A stretch of 60,723 nucleotides of DNA, from contig CAMSSU010000005.1 of NCBI GenBank assembly GCA_947063485.1, positions 1-60,723 on the forward strand, read 5' to 3'. A model generated the notes under the pieces. That model searched no databases. It was not told where the DNA came from and saw nothing but the letters and a program-made list of their open reading frames with translations. Numbering within the stretch: position 1 is the stretch's first letter; each line of letters opens with the position of its first letter. Source of the stretch: an uncultured Clostridia bacterium. Lineage in GTDB: Bacteria; Bacillota; Clostridia; Christensenellales; Christensenellaceae. A program made the translations under genes and the position numbers. Shown here piece after piece: positions 25,252-36,117 of this stretch.

Positions 25252-25497
25252 AAAAGAAAAGCGCTGAAAAAGAAGGTCGCTTTGGGAGCAGATAGAGAGC
25301 CGCTGGCTGGTGGAAAGCGGTTGCGAAAAAGCAGGCCCATCCCTTTGGAGCTGAGCCCTGAAAGAAAAGTAGGGGTCTCCGGGTTGCCTCGTTATTGGCA
25401 TAGGCTTGATAGAGCCAAAAAGAGTGGGCGCCGCGAGGCGTCAAACTGGGTGGTACCGCGAAAATTTTCGTCCCTTGCAATGCAAGGGGCGTTTTTT
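25252..25497 (+). promoter_or_regulatory. T-box leader upstream of XRE-cupin/acyl-CoA synthetase genes
   Basis: The leader carries AGAGAGCCGCTGGCTGGTGG (stem I distal part), a stem I 3' strand ending CTTTGGAGCTGAGCC, the T-box core CTGGGTGGTACCGCG (25446-25460) and a terminator CGTCCCTTGC-AAT-GCAAGGGGCG with a T6 run (25470-25498). Placement of the specifier codon is ambiguous: CAU (His), CCA (Pro) and AUC (Ile) all lie in the possible window near 25337-25344. The controlled genes are not tRNA synthetases, amino-acid biosynthesis enzymes or obvious transporters, which is unusual. Confidence 0.9.
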
Positions 25498-25544
25498 ATT
25501 TTGCAGCAGCGCGCAGAGCGCAGAACATGGAAGGAGAAACGAGC

Positions 25545-26102
25545 ATGAAAGAAAATATTGCACTGATTGCACAGCGAATTCGGGATTTGCGGGATATTCT
25601 GGAGATTTCTGCGGCAGAGATGGCAGAGGCTGTGGGCATGAGCGAGGAAGAATACCTCTCCTATGAGACGGGAGAAAAGGACTTCTCCTTCAGCTTTCTC
25701 TATACCATCGCGGATAAGTGCGGCGTGGATATTTCGGATCTGCTGATGGGAGAGGGCGCCAAGCTCTCGATGTATTCCTGCGTGCGCGCAGGGGAGGGCC
25801 TGGAGATGAAGCGCCGCACGGAATATAAATACCAGCATCTCTCCTATCTGTTCAAAAATAAAGTGATGGAGCCCTTCCTGGTAACGGTGGATCCGAGCGA
25901 CGTCAACGCGGCCACGCATAAGAAGAGCCATATCGGCCAGGAATTCAACTATATTCTGGAGGGCAGCATGACGCTGTATATCGGCGAAGAGAGCGAGACG
26001 CTCTTCCCGGGCGACGCAATCTACTTTAACTCCAAGTATCCCCATGCCATGCAGGCCGAGGGCGGCAAACCCTGCCGGTTTCTGGCAATCATTGCAAAGT
26101 AA
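25545..26102 (+). CDS. XRE-family regulator with C-terminal cupin
   Basis: The 185-residue protein starts at ATG 25545, 8 bases after AAGGAG. Residues ~5-62 are a Cro/C1-type helix-turn-helix (IRDLRDILEISAAEMAEAVGM, then EYLSYETGEKDFSF). Residues ~110-180 form a cupin barrel (FNYILEGSMTLYIGEESETL, FPGDAIYFNSKYPHAMQ). HTH-cupin proteins sense a small metabolite and repress or activate a neighbouring operon. It precedes the acyl-CoA synthetase gene by 14 bases and shares its T-box leader, so the ligand may be the synthetase's acid or CoA product. Confidence 0.88.
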   Translation: MKENIALIAQRIRDLRDILEISAAEMAEAVGMSEEEYLSYETGEKDFSFSFLYTIADKCGVDISDLLMGEGAKLSMYSCVRAGEGLEMKRRTEYKYQHLSYLFKNKVMEPFLVTVDPSDVNAATHKKSHIGQEFNYILEGSMTLYIGEESETLFPGDAIYFNSKYPHAMQAEGGKPCRFLAIIAK

Positions 26103-26116
26103 GGAAGGCGAGGAAA

Positions 26117-27778
26117 ATGGCTAGAATTTTTGAAAAATACACAAGAGGGCATTACGACAATTATCAGGATTTCAAGGAAAATTTCCGCATTGATGCGCCG
26201 GAGAGCTTCAACTTCGCCTACGATGTGATGGATGTGCTGGCAGATGAGCAGCCGAATAAGCGCGCGATGCTCTGGACCAACGTCGCTGGGGCGGAGAAAA
26301 CCTTCACCTTCGAGGAGCTGCGCGTGCTTTCCAACAAATGCGCAAATTTCCTGACCAGCCTTGGCATTCAAAAGGGCGATATGGTCATGCTGATTTTGCA
26401 GCGCAGATATGAATTTTGGGTGAGCATGCTGGCGCTGCACAAAATCGGCGCGGTGGCTATCCCGGCAACGCATCTGCTGACCAAGAAAGATATCGTATAC
26501 CGCAACAATAAGGCGGGGATCAAGGCTATCATCTGCGCGGATACGGCAAACGCCGAGCACTTTATCGACGAAGCCCAGGCCGAGAGCCCGACTCTGGAAC
26601 ACAAGATCATGGTGGGCGGGCTGCGGCTGCCCGGATGGGTCAGCTTTGACGAGCAGATGCAGAAGGCTTCGCCGAAGTGGACGCGGCCGGCGGGCGAGGC
26701 GGATACCAGGCTTTCGGATCCCATGCTGCTTTTCTTCACCTCGGGTACGACCGGTATGCCCAAAATGGTCATGCACAACTATTCCTATGCGCTGGCGCAT
26801 ATCCCGACGGCCGTATTCTGGCACAATGTTCAGCCGGACGGCATTCACCTGACCGTCTCGGATACAGGCTGGGGCAAATGCCTCTGGGGCAAGTTCTACG
26901 GGCAGTGGTTTGCGGAGACGACGGTTTTCGTCTACGATTACGACAAGTTCGTCCCGCCGGAAATGCTGGAGGTCATCAGCAAATACAAGATCACCACGTT
27001 CTGCGCGCCGCCGACCATCTACCGCTATTTCATCAAGGAGGATCTCAGAAAATACGATCTCTCCAGCCTGGTTTACGCGACGACAGCCGGAGAGGCGCTG
27101 AACCCGGAGGTGTTCGATCAGTTCAAAGCGGCGACGGGCATCGACATCAAAGAGGCGTTCGGCCAGACCGAGACGACCATGCTGCTCGGAAACTTCACCT
27201 GCATGAACGGCCGGAAGGGCTCGCTTGGGCGGCCCTGCCCGCTCTATGATGCGGATATCGTGGATGATGCGGGCAATTCGGTGCGCGCGGGCGAAGTGGG
27301 CGAGATCGTCATCCGCACGGATAAGGGCGTGCCCTATGGCATGTTCATGGGATACTACAAAGACCCGGAGCTGACGCAGCAGGCATGGCATGACGGCATC
27401 TACCGCACGGGCGATTTGGCCTGGAGAGATGAGGAAGGGTACTACTGGTATGTCGGCCGGGCAGACGACGTCATCAAGAGCTCGGGCTACCGCATCGGGC
27501 CCTTCGAGGTGGAGAGCGCGCTGATGGAGCATCCGGCGGTTTTGGAGACGGCCATCACCGGCGTGCCGCACCCCGAGCGCGGGCAGGTGATCAAGGCGAC
27601 GGTCGTCCTGGCGGCGGGGTATGAGCCCAGCGAGGCGCTCAAAAAGGAGTTGCAGGAGCACGTCAAGCGGACGACGGCGCCGTATAAATACCCGAGGATC
27701 GTCGAGTTCGTCACTGAGCTTCCAAAGACCATCAGCGGAAAGATCAAGCGGTTTGAGATCCGCGGAGATAAGAGATAA
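26117..27778 (+). CDS. AMP-forming acyl-CoA synthetase (medium-chain/aryl type)
   Basis: The 553-residue ANL-superfamily enzyme activates a carboxylic acid with ATP and joins it to CoA. Motifs: FFTSGTTGMPKMV (P-loop A3), FGQTETTMLLG (A5), YRTGDLAW (A7), GRADDVIKSSGYRIGPFEVE (A8) and KTISGKIKR with the catalytic lysine near the C-terminus. The overall sequence resembles the medium-chain/butyrate ACSM-like group rather than acetyl-CoA synthetase. Co-transcription with an HTH-cupin sensor behind a T-box suggests that the acid is linked to amino-acid status, for example a branched-chain or aryl acid from fermentation; this is inference. Confidence 0.9.
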   Translation: MARIFEKYTRGHYDNYQDFKENFRIDAPESFNFAYDVMDVLADEQPNKRAMLWTNVAGAEKTFTFEELRVLSNKCANFLTSLGIQKGDMVMLILQRRYEFWVSMLALHKIGAVAIPATHLLTKKDIVYRNNKAGIKAIICADTANAEHFIDEAQAESPTLEHKIMVGGLRLPGWVSFDEQMQKASPKWTRPAGEADTRLSDPMLLFFTSGTTGMPKMVMHNYSYALAHIPTAVFWHNVQPDGIHLTVSDTGWGKCLWGKFYGQWFAETTVFVYDYDKFVPPEMLEVISKYKITTFCAPPTIYRYFIKEDLRKYDLSSLVYATTAGEALNPEVFDQFKAATGIDIKEAFGQTETTMLLGNFTCMNGRKGSLGRPCPLYDADIVDDAGNSVRAGEVGEIVIRTDKGVPYGMFMGYYKDPELTQQAWHDGIYRTGDLAWRDEEGYYWYVGRADDVIKSSGYRIGPFEVESALMEHPAVLETAITGVPHPERGQVIKATVVLAAGYEPSEALKKELQEHVKRTTAPYKYPRIVEFVTELPKTISGKIKRFEIRGDKR

Positions 27779-27781
27779 TAA

Positions 27782-27816
27782 AAAGGCCCTTCGCAGAAAA
27801 GCGAGGGGCTTTTTGC
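27782..27816 (+). terminator. Terminator of the T-box operon
   Basis: A stem AAGGCCCTTCGC/GCGAGGGGCTT around AGAAAA ends in a T run after the synthetase stop codon. Confidence 0.75.
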
Positions 27817-27930
27817 TGTGCGGGAAAAGCTGTTTGCGGGGAGTTTACAGGATTTTTTAGAAAAAAGATGGAGATGCTGGCGGGAATCTGATATGATAGG
27901 GCTTGCCGGATGCTGGAATAAGGAGAGGGG

Positions 27931-28476
27931 ATGATATCGTTGATGATTCGGACAGATAGATTGCTCATTCGGGAGTATGACAAAAAAGATGCGGCAGGAC
28001 TGTATGAGATTCTCAAAAACCCGCCGGTGCACTGCTTTGTGGATGAAAAACTGAACTCTTTGGAAGAGGCAGAGAGAGCCATTTTGGAAAAAGGGCGCCA
28101 AGGCGAACGCTTTGCCGTCTGCCTGGCGGAAACGGACGATCTGATCGGTGAACTGTTTGCAGATAAAGAAGGGGAAGATACCTACAGCATCGGCTGGAAC
28201 TTCAACCTGAAGTTTGGCAAAAAAGGGTATGCAGCAGAAGCCGCCCGGGCGATGATGGATGCGCTGTTCTGCGCAGATGCCAGAAGGATTTACGCTTATG
28301 CAGAGGAGGATAACATCGCCTCCCGCAGGCTTTGCGAGAAACTGGGCATGCGGCAGGAAGGGCTTTTCCTCGAGTTTATCTCCTTTGTCAAAGGGGAAGA
28401 CGGCGCGCCGGTTTACGAAAACACATGCCAATATGCCATTTTGAAGAGAGAATGGGAGCAGGCAAACAAAAAATAG
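27931..28476 (+). CDS. GNAT acetyltransferase, RimJ/RimL type
   Basis: The 181-residue protein opens with [16 protein letters not shown], the typical start of RimJ/RimL-like N-acetyltransferases, and contains [22 protein letters not shown], the acetyl-CoA pyrophosphate loop region (Q/RxxGxG/A), and [15 protein letters not shown]. The family acetylates amino groups of proteins, antibiotics or metabolites. ATG at 27931 follows GGAGAGGG closely. It precedes the YjbQ gene by 10 bases, so the two are likely co-transcribed. Confidence 0.85.
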   Translation: MISLMIRTDRLLIREYDKKDAAGLYEILKNPPVHCFVDEKLNSLEEAERAILEKGRQGERFAVCLAETDDLIGELFADKEGEDTYSIGWNFNLKFGKKGYAAEAARAMMDALFCADARRIYAYAEEDNIASRRLCEKLGMRQEGLFLEFISFVKGEDGAPVYENTCQYAILKREWEQANKK

Positions 28477-28486
28477 GAGGAGTTTT

Positions 28487-28903
28487 ATGAAAAGCTATCG
28501 GAAAGTTTTGGAGATGAATTTGCCCACCAGAAGAGGATACCGCAATATCACGCCGCAGGTGGAGCAGGCGCTAAGGGAGAGCGGAATCTCGGAGGGGCTT
28601 GTGCTGGTCAACGCCATGAACATCACGGCCAGCGTGTTCATCAACGACGATGAGAGCGGGCTGCACCAGGATTTCGAGACCTGGCTGGAGAAACTGGCGC
28701 CGGAAAAACCCTACAGCATGTATCACCACAACGGCTATGAGGACAACGCGGATGCGCACTTAAAGCGCAGCGTCATGGGCCGGGAAGTGGTCGTTGCGGT
28801 AACTGGCGGGCGGCTGGATTTTGGGACATGGGAGCAGATTTTCTACGGCGAGTTCGACGGCAGGCGCACCAAGCGCATCATGATCAAGATCATCGGGGAA
28901 TAG
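28487..28903 (+). CDS. YjbQ/UPF0047 family protein
   Basis: The 138-residue protein matches the YjbQ family across its length: [40 protein letters not shown] and [16 protein letters not shown], carrying the conserved His/Asp cluster. Members can dephosphorylate or synthesise thiamine phosphate weakly in vitro; the true role is uncertain. AGGAGG precedes the ATG. Confidence 0.9.
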   Translation: MKSYRKVLEMNLPTRRGYRNITPQVEQALRESGISEGLVLVNAMNITASVFINDDESGLHQDFETWLEKLAPEKPYSMYHHNGYEDNADAHLKRSVMGREVVVAVTGGRLDFGTWEQIFYGEFDGRRTKRIMIKIIGE

Positions 28904-28978
28904 AGCGCCATCGGCCTTCTGAAGAAGGAAAAAGTTGTTAAGATTTTTATAATAATAGCGCAAAGGAAGGGGTTTCGC

Positions 28979-29007
28979 TTTCCTTTTGCGGGCCTTTTCG
29001 ATATAAT
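28979..29007 (+). promoter_or_regulatory. Possible galU promoter
   Basis: TATAAT at 29002-29007 lies 33 bases before the galU start; the -35 region TTTCCT (28979-28984, 17-base spacer) is weak. Confidence 0.4.
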
Positions 29008-29039
29008 AGAGGGCGTAACGACGATTCAGGAGGCTACAA

Positions 29040-29909
29040 ATGAAGATCAGAAAAGTTGTCATCCCAGCGGCCGGGCTTGGGACGCGGTTCCTTCCTGCGA
29101 CAAAAGCGCAGCCCAAGGAAATGCTGCCCATCGTGGATAAGCCGACCATTCAATATATTATGGAAGAGGCGGTTGCCTCGGGCATCGAGAGCGTCATCAT
29201 CATCACGGGCCGCAGCAAACGCGCCATCGAAGACCATTTCGACAGCTCCGTCGAGTTGGAGCTGGAGCTGGAGCGCGGCGGAAAAGAACAGCTTTTGGAA
29301 CAAGTGCGCCATATTTCCGATATGGTCAATGTGCACTATATCCGCCAAAAACACCCCAGAGGCCTGGGGCATGCCATTTTGTGCGCCAAGGAATTCGTGG
29401 GCAACGAGCCCTTTGGCATCATGCTGGGGGACGTCATCATGGATTCCAAGACGCCGGCACTGCGCCAGCTGATGGACGCATATGAGCGGGAGAACGCCAG
29501 CGTCATCGGCGTACAGCCGGTGGCAAAAGAGGATATTTCCAAATACGGCATCATTCAGCCGGGCGCGGGGGCAGATGGGCTGCACGAACTGCTGGGCATG
29601 GTGGAAAAACCCAGCCAGCAGGAGGCGCCTTCCAACCTGGCGATTTTGGGCCGGTACGTTCTGACGCCGGAGATTTTTGAGATTTTGGAGCACACCGGCC
29701 AGGGAAAAGGCGGCGAGATTCAGCTGACGGATGCGCTTTTCACGCTTTTGGGCAGAGAGAAGATGTATGCGCTGGAGCTGGAAGGAAAGCTCTATGACGT
29801 CGGCGATCGGTTTGGGTTCCTGCAGGCGACCTGCGAATTCGCTCTGGGCAGAGAAGATCTGAGGGAGCAGTTTGGCGCATACATTAGGGAACTGGCGCAG
29901 AGAATATAG
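29040..29909 (+). CDS. galU: UTP-glucose-1-phosphate uridylyltransferase
   Basis: The 289-residue nucleotidyltransferase makes UDP-glucose from UTP and glucose-1-phosphate. It has VVIPAAGLGTRFLPATKAQPKEMLPI (nucleotide site) at the start, PLGLGHAI-like RGLGHAILCAKEFVG, GVMLGD-like FGIMLGDVIMD, VGVQPV and VEKPS. UDP-glucose feeds wall glycopolymers and exopolysaccharide and would be a natural donor for the glycosyltransferase at 8540. It stands alone and is followed by a strong terminator. Confidence 0.95.
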   Translation: MKIRKVVIPAAGLGTRFLPATKAQPKEMLPIVDKPTIQYIMEEAVASGIESVIIITGRSKRAIEDHFDSSVELELELERGGKEQLLEQVRHISDMVNVHYIRQKHPRGLGHAILCAKEFVGNEPFGIMLGDVIMDSKTPALRQLMDAYERENASVIGVQPVAKEDISKYGIIQPGAGADGLHELLGMVEKPSQQEAPSNLAILGRYVLTPEIFEILEHTGQGKGGEIQLTDALFTLLGREKMYALELEGKLYDVGDRFGFLQATCEFALGREDLREQFGAYIRELAQRI

Positions 29910-29916
29910 AAGAAGA

Positions 29917-29950
29917 AAAAAACAGCGCGGCATGAGCCACGCTGTTTTTT
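29917..29950. terminator. Bidirectional terminator between galU and GNAT gene
   Basis: AAAAAACAGCG and CGCTGTTTTTT form an 11-bp stem with inner GGC/GCC pairs; it serves both converging genes. Confidence 0.88.
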
Positions 29951-30401
29951 ATTGCAATTCCATTCTTTGGAGGAATTCGCTCGTCCCGGCCTCGATCATG
30001 CGCTGGCCGGAAAAGGCAAAGCCCTGAGCCTGATAAAACTGGATGGCGGCCTTGTTCTTTTCCAGCACCCAGAGGAACCGGGCGCCGCGCTCGTGCACCG
30101 CAAAGCTGAGAAGCTGTGCGCCGATGCCCTGATGCTGGAAAAAATACTCCACATACAGCTCTTTGATTTGAGCGCCCTGTATATGCACCATGCCTTTGAC
30201 AAATTCGTCGTCGTAGACCCAGATATTTTCCAGCTTTTCCGGGCTGGCGAGATATTCGCTCGCCAGGGGAAGTACCTGCATCTGGCCAAAGGAGACGGCA
30301 TCGTTCTGGAAAATCGGGCGATAGGCCGCTCTTTTGGCAAAAATCAGGATCTCTGCCAGACGGGAAGCATCCTGCGGGGCTGCTTTTCTGATATGCTCCA
30401 T
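29949..30401 (-). CDS. GNAT acetyltransferase
   Basis: The 150-residue protein starts at ATG 30401-30399, with GGAGG just upstream on the minus strand. It begins IRKAAPQDASRLAEI and carries IKELYVEYFFQHQGIGAQLLSF, the strand-4/helix-3 acetyl-CoA loop (QxxGxG), and NKAAIQFYQAQGF near the C-terminus. Substrate is unknown. The reading frame continues upstream to 30656 but without a supporting start. Confidence 0.85.
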   Translation of the reverse strand: MEHIRKAAPQDASRLAEILIFAKRAAYRPIFQNDAVSFGQMQVLPLASEYLASPEKLENIWVYDDEFVKGMVHIQGAQIKELYVEYFFQHQGIGAQLLSFAVHERGARFLWVLEKNKAAIQFYQAQGFAFSGQRMIEAGTSEFLQRMELQ

Positions 30402-30540
30402 AAAACCTCCGGTATTTGGATGAGATGCCGTTATTATAGCATCCGAAGAGGCGGTGCGGCAAGGCCGGGAAAGCAGAATGGAGCTGTTTGACGGCGGCAG
30501 GCCGTTCATAAATAATTCATAAAAAAATGGGCAAAAATAA

Positions 30541-30569
30541 TTGACAGGACGGAGCAAGAAGATTATAGT
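30541..30569 (+). promoter_or_regulatory. Promoter of the ctsR operon
   Basis: TTGACA (30541-30546) and TATAGT (30564-30569) have a 17-base spacer. Confidence 0.88.
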
Positions 30570-30580
30570 ATAACTATAAA

Positions 30581-30597
30581 AGTCAAAGAAAGTCAAA
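30581..30597 (+). promoter_or_regulatory. CtsR operator
   Basis: The heptads AGTCAAA (30581-30587) and AGTCAAA (30591-30597), three bases apart, match the CtsR box. It covers the expected start of transcription, so CtsR represses its own operon until heat stress. Confidence 0.9.
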
Positions 30598-30618
30598 GAC
30601 AAAAAGGAGGCGAAAGGA

Positions 30619-31083
30619 ATGGCAGTTCTAAGCGACAGCATTGAGCAGTTCATCAAATCGCTGATGGATGAATATGACGAGATGATCGAGATTCAGAGAA
30701 ACGAGCTGGCAGACTATTTTTCCTGCGCGCCTTCCCAGATCAACTATGTTTTGGCGACGCGCTTTTCCCCTGAAAAGGGCTATCTCATCGAGAGCCGGAG
30801 GGGCGGCGGCGGGTATATCAAGCTGGTGAAGATTAACCCGGATAAGAGCGAACACATTCTCTCTCTGATTTCGGAAAAGCTCAAGAGCGGGAGCATCTCC
30901 AAAAAAGATGCCCAGGAGCTGATTTCCGGCCTCGGAGAGATGGGGCTGATCGAGGAAAAACAGGAAAAGCTGATGGCGGCGGCGATTTCGGATAAGGCCA
31001 TCCATATACCGAGCAATATTAAGGATAATCTGCGGGCGAGCATTTTGAAGGAAATGCTGCTCAGCATTTTAGGGGAGGAGTAA
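30619..31083 (+). CDS. ctsR: Transcriptional repressor CtsR
   Basis: The 154-residue dimeric repressor controls class III heat-shock genes. It shows LSDSIEQFIKSLMDE, a winged HTH with ELADYFSCAPSQINYVLATRF, and the wing GYLIESRRGGGGYIKLVKI with the glycine-rich heat-sensing tetraglycine. The C-terminal helical domain is recognised by phospho-arginine kinase McsB. It is the first gene of the clpC operon and has its own box upstream. Confidence 0.96.
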   Translation: MAVLSDSIEQFIKSLMDEYDEMIEIQRNELADYFSCAPSQINYVLATRFSPEKGYLIESRRGGGGYIKLVKINPDKSEHILSLISEKLKSGSISKKDAQELISGLGEMGLIEEKQEKLMAAAISDKAIHIPSNIKDNLRASILKEMLLSILGEE

Positions 31084-31087
31084 GACG

Positions 31088-31588
31088 ATGCTTTGCAATG
31101 AATGTGGAAAAAACCAGGCGACTGTGCACTCGGTACAATATATCAATGGGGCGAAGAGCGAGGTGCATCTTTGCGCGGAATGCGCGAAACACCACCCGGA
31201 GCTGAACATGAATTTGTTTTCAACGGGAGATTTTTTCAAGAGCTTTTTTGACGACTTTATGCAGCTGCCCGTGCATTCCGGGCAGGAGGCCGTTTGCAAA
31301 AGCTGCGGCACCAGCTTCCGGGATTTCCAGCAGAGCGGGCTGTTTGGATGCCCGGATTGCTATAATACCTTCCGGGATGCCGTTATTCCCGTTTTGAAGG
31401 GGGCGCACGGCAGTGTTCAGCACATTGGGGAAAAGCCGGCGGCCAGCAAAGAAGAGGCGGAAAAGCGGCGGCATTACTACGAATTAAAGGAACAGCTTTC
31501 CAGGGCGGTTGCGGAAGAGAATTTTGAAAAGGCCGCGGAGCTTCGGGATGAGATGAAAGCGATGAAAATCCAGGGGGAGGAGAAATAG
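31088..31588 (+). CDS. mcsA: McsA, activator of McsB
   Basis: The 166-residue protein has four CxxC pairs (CNECG, CAECA, CKSCG, CPDCY) expected to bind zinc in the first ~105 residues, and a C-terminal UVR domain (LKEQLSRAVAEENFEKAAELRDEM). It activates the arginine kinase McsB and helps to deliver substrates to ClpC. It starts 4 bases after ctsR. Confidence 0.94.
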   Translation: MLCNECGKNQATVHSVQYINGAKSEVHLCAECAKHHPELNMNLFSTGDFFKSFFDDFMQLPVHSGQEAVCKSCGTSFRDFQQSGLFGCPDCYNTFRDAVIPVLKGAHGSVQHIGEKPAASKEEAEKRRHYYELKEQLSRAVAEENFEKAAELRDEMKAMKIQGEEK

Positions 31589-31592
31589 CGGT

Positions 31593-32600
31593 ATGGCGAT
31601 GTGGCTGAAAGACGAGGGGCCGGAAAACGATATTGTCGCCTCCACGAGAGTGCGGCTGGCGCGAAACCTGGCAGGGGTCCCCTTCCCGCACAGAATTGCG
31701 GGAACAGAGCGGGCGGCGGAGATTCAGGCGCCCGTCAAAGAGATGTTTCTGCGGCCGGGGATGGATTTTTCCCTGACCGAGATGAAGGAGCTTTCTCCGC
31801 TGGAGCGGACGCGCATGGTGGAACAGCACCTGATCAGCCGGGATCTGGCAAAGAGTCCGGATGGGGCAGTGCTGCTCTCGCCGGATCAGACGGTGGGCAT
31901 CATGATGATGGAGGAGGATCACTACCGCCTGCAGTGCATCAAGAGCGGGTTCCAGGTGGATGCGGCGCTCAAGGGCTGCCAGGAGCTGGAGCGCATGCTG
32001 GGGGAAAAAGCGCAGTATGCCTTCGATGAAGAGCTGGGCTATCTCACCGCCTGCCCGACCAACCTTGGAACTGGCCTACGCATAGGCGTGATGATGCACT
32101 TAAAAGGGCTCGCGGTTACGGGCGCGCTTGCCGGCATCCTCTCCTCGCTGGGGCAGTTTGGCGCAACGGCCAGAGGCATATATGGCGAGGGGACGGAATC
32201 CAAGGCGGATATGTACCAGATTTCCAACCAGACGACGCTGGGCATCGCGGAAGAGGATATTGCGAAAAACCTGGTGGCGGTCGTCCGGGAGATCTTGAAA
32301 AAAGAGCGGGAGGCCCGGGAGCGGCTGGCCCGGGAGAACGGGCTGTGGCTAAGGGACAGCGTGATGCGCTCCTATGGACTGCTCAAATATGCGGCCAAGA
32401 TGAACACGCAGGAAGCCATGAGCTGCCTCTCCTTCCTGCTGCTGGGCGTGAGCATGGGGATGATCTCCTGCTGTTCGCCGGCTGTGCTGGGCAATTTGAT
32501 GATGGATATCATGCCGGGAATGCTGGGAAGCGAGCAGGGAACGACCGCCGAGGAGCGGGATGTGCGCCGGGCTCAGATGATACAAAATACCATTTCATAA
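31593..32600 (+). CDS. mcsB: Protein arginine kinase McsB
   Basis: The 335-residue enzyme belongs to the guanido-kinase fold. DIVASTRVRLARNL near the start, EDHYRLQCI and TACPTNLGTGLRIGVMMHL (the ATP/arginine site) are diagnostic. It phosphorylates arginines on CtsR and on damaged proteins, marking them for ClpCP. It begins 4 bases after mcsA and is probably translated with it. Confidence 0.95.
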   Translation: MAMWLKDEGPENDIVASTRVRLARNLAGVPFPHRIAGTERAAEIQAPVKEMFLRPGMDFSLTEMKELSPLERTRMVEQHLISRDLAKSPDGAVLLSPDQTVGIMMMEEDHYRLQCIKSGFQVDAALKGCQELERMLGEKAQYAFDEELGYLTACPTNLGTGLRIGVMMHLKGLAVTGALAGILSSLGQFGATARGIYGEGTESKADMYQISNQTTLGIAEEDIAKNLVAVVREILKKEREARERLARENGLWLRDSVMRSYGLLKYAAKMNTQEAMSCLSFLLLGVSMGMISCCSPAVLGNLMMDIMPGMLGSEQGTTAEERDVRRAQMIQNTIS

Positions 32601-32612
32601 TGAGGTGATAGT

Positions 32613-35078
<2,466 letters not shown>

Positions 35079-35087
35079 AAAGGTGCG

Positions 35088-35118
35088 AAGGCGCAGGGCC
35101 CAGCTCTGCGCCTTTTTG
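35088..35118 (+). terminator. Terminator of the ctsR-clpC operon
   Basis: AAGGCGCAG and CTGCGCCTT form a stem followed by TTT. Confidence 0.8.
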
Positions 35119-35218
35119 ATTGCGAAAAAAGCAGGATATAGGACGGCCTGAGGGGCAATATAATAAAAAAGAGGAACAGGACATTATAAACAGAAGGTCA
35201 ATTCCGGGCAAAATGTAA

Positions 35219-35247
35219 TTGCTTAACGAGACGCAAACTGGTACAAT
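35219..35247 (+). promoter_or_regulatory. Promoter of the larE-guaA group
   Basis: TTGCTT (35219-35224) and TACAAT (35242-35247) are 17 bases apart. Confidence 0.65.
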
Positions 35248-35281
35248 AAAGACAGCACACTCTTGAGTGATACGGGAGGTC

Positions 35282-36088
35282 ATGATGCAGGAAAAATACG
35301 AAGAGATTTTAAATATCATTCGGCAATACGATAGGGTCGGCGTTTGCCTCTCGGGCGGCGCAGACAGCTCGCTTGTGGCAATTGCGGCTGTGGATGCGCT
35401 GGGCGCCAGCAACGTCATCGCCATTACTGCGGATACAGAATTTTTCACAGGCGAGGAGATGGAGATTTCCAGCGAGCTCTGCAAGCGTCTGGGCATCCGC
35501 CATCTGGCCCCCAAGACAGGGCTGCTCATGGATCAGAAAGTTTTGGAGAATACAGAGGAGCGCTGCTACTACTGCAAGAAGAACGTGCTGTCTGTCGTCA
35601 AAAACGCGGCAGAGCAGGCCAATTTGAAAGTTCTGCTGGATGGCAGCCTGATGAAGGAAGAGGGCGTGCAGTATGAAAAACTGTGCAGCAGCCCGGGCGG
35701 CAAGGCGCTGGCCGAGCTTGGCATCGTCTGCCCGCTGCGGCTCTGCGGCATTACCAGAAGCCAGGTGCGCGATTTGCTCAAGTTCCGCGGCATGAACGAT
35801 TTTATCCAGCCGGAAAACGCCTGCCTTGCGACGCGCATTGCCATCGGGGAGCCGATTACGATCAAAAAGCTTCGGTGGATCCGCGCGGCAGAAAACTACT
35901 TACGATCGCTTGGCTATGAGATGGTGCGCGTGCGGGTGCAGGAGAAAAATGCCCGCATCGAAGTGGCGCGCGAGCAGGTTCCCATGCTTCTGGAGAACAA
36001 AGAGGAAGTGCTGGAGGAGTTGAAGGCGATCGGGTTCCACGATGTGGAGATCGATGAGCAGGGGTATAAAAGAGTGCAAGCGCTCTAA
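35282..36088 (+). CDS. larE: LarE-family ATP-dependent sulfur transferase
   Basis: About 268 residues from ATG 35282 after GGGAGG. The PP-loop CLSGGADSS (~22-30) binds ATP. LarE converts the carboxylates of the nickel-pincer precursor to thiocarboxylates. The conserved NACLATR segment keeps the cysteine (~171) used as a sulfur donor in the lactobacillus enzyme, and CYYCKK (~95-98) adds two more cysteines. A three-cysteine set of this kind is found in LarE proteins that carry an iron-sulfur cluster and need not sacrifice a cysteine; that assignment is inference. No larA, larB or larC lies in the window; the next gene is guaA, 29 bases downstream. Confidence 0.88.
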   Translation: MMQEKYEEILNIIRQYDRVGVCLSGGADSSLVAIAAVDALGASNVIAITADTEFFTGEEMEISSELCKRLGIRHLAPKTGLLMDQKVLENTEERCYYCKKNVLSVVKNAAEQANLKVLLDGSLMKEEGVQYEKLCSSPGGKALAELGIVCPLRLCGITRSQVRDLLKFRGMNDFIQPENACLATRIAIGEPITIKKLRWIRAAENYLRSLGYEMVRVRVQEKNARIEVAREQVPMLLENKEEVLEELKAIGFHDVEIDEQGYKRVQAL

Positions 36089-36117
36089 TATATTGAAAAA
36101 CTTCTACCGGAGGCAAC

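Noticed and set aside
30402..30656. Longer N-terminus for the minus-strand GNAT protein
   Set aside because: The extension has no homology pattern, crosses the CtsR promoter region, and ATG 30401 has a good ribosome binding site.
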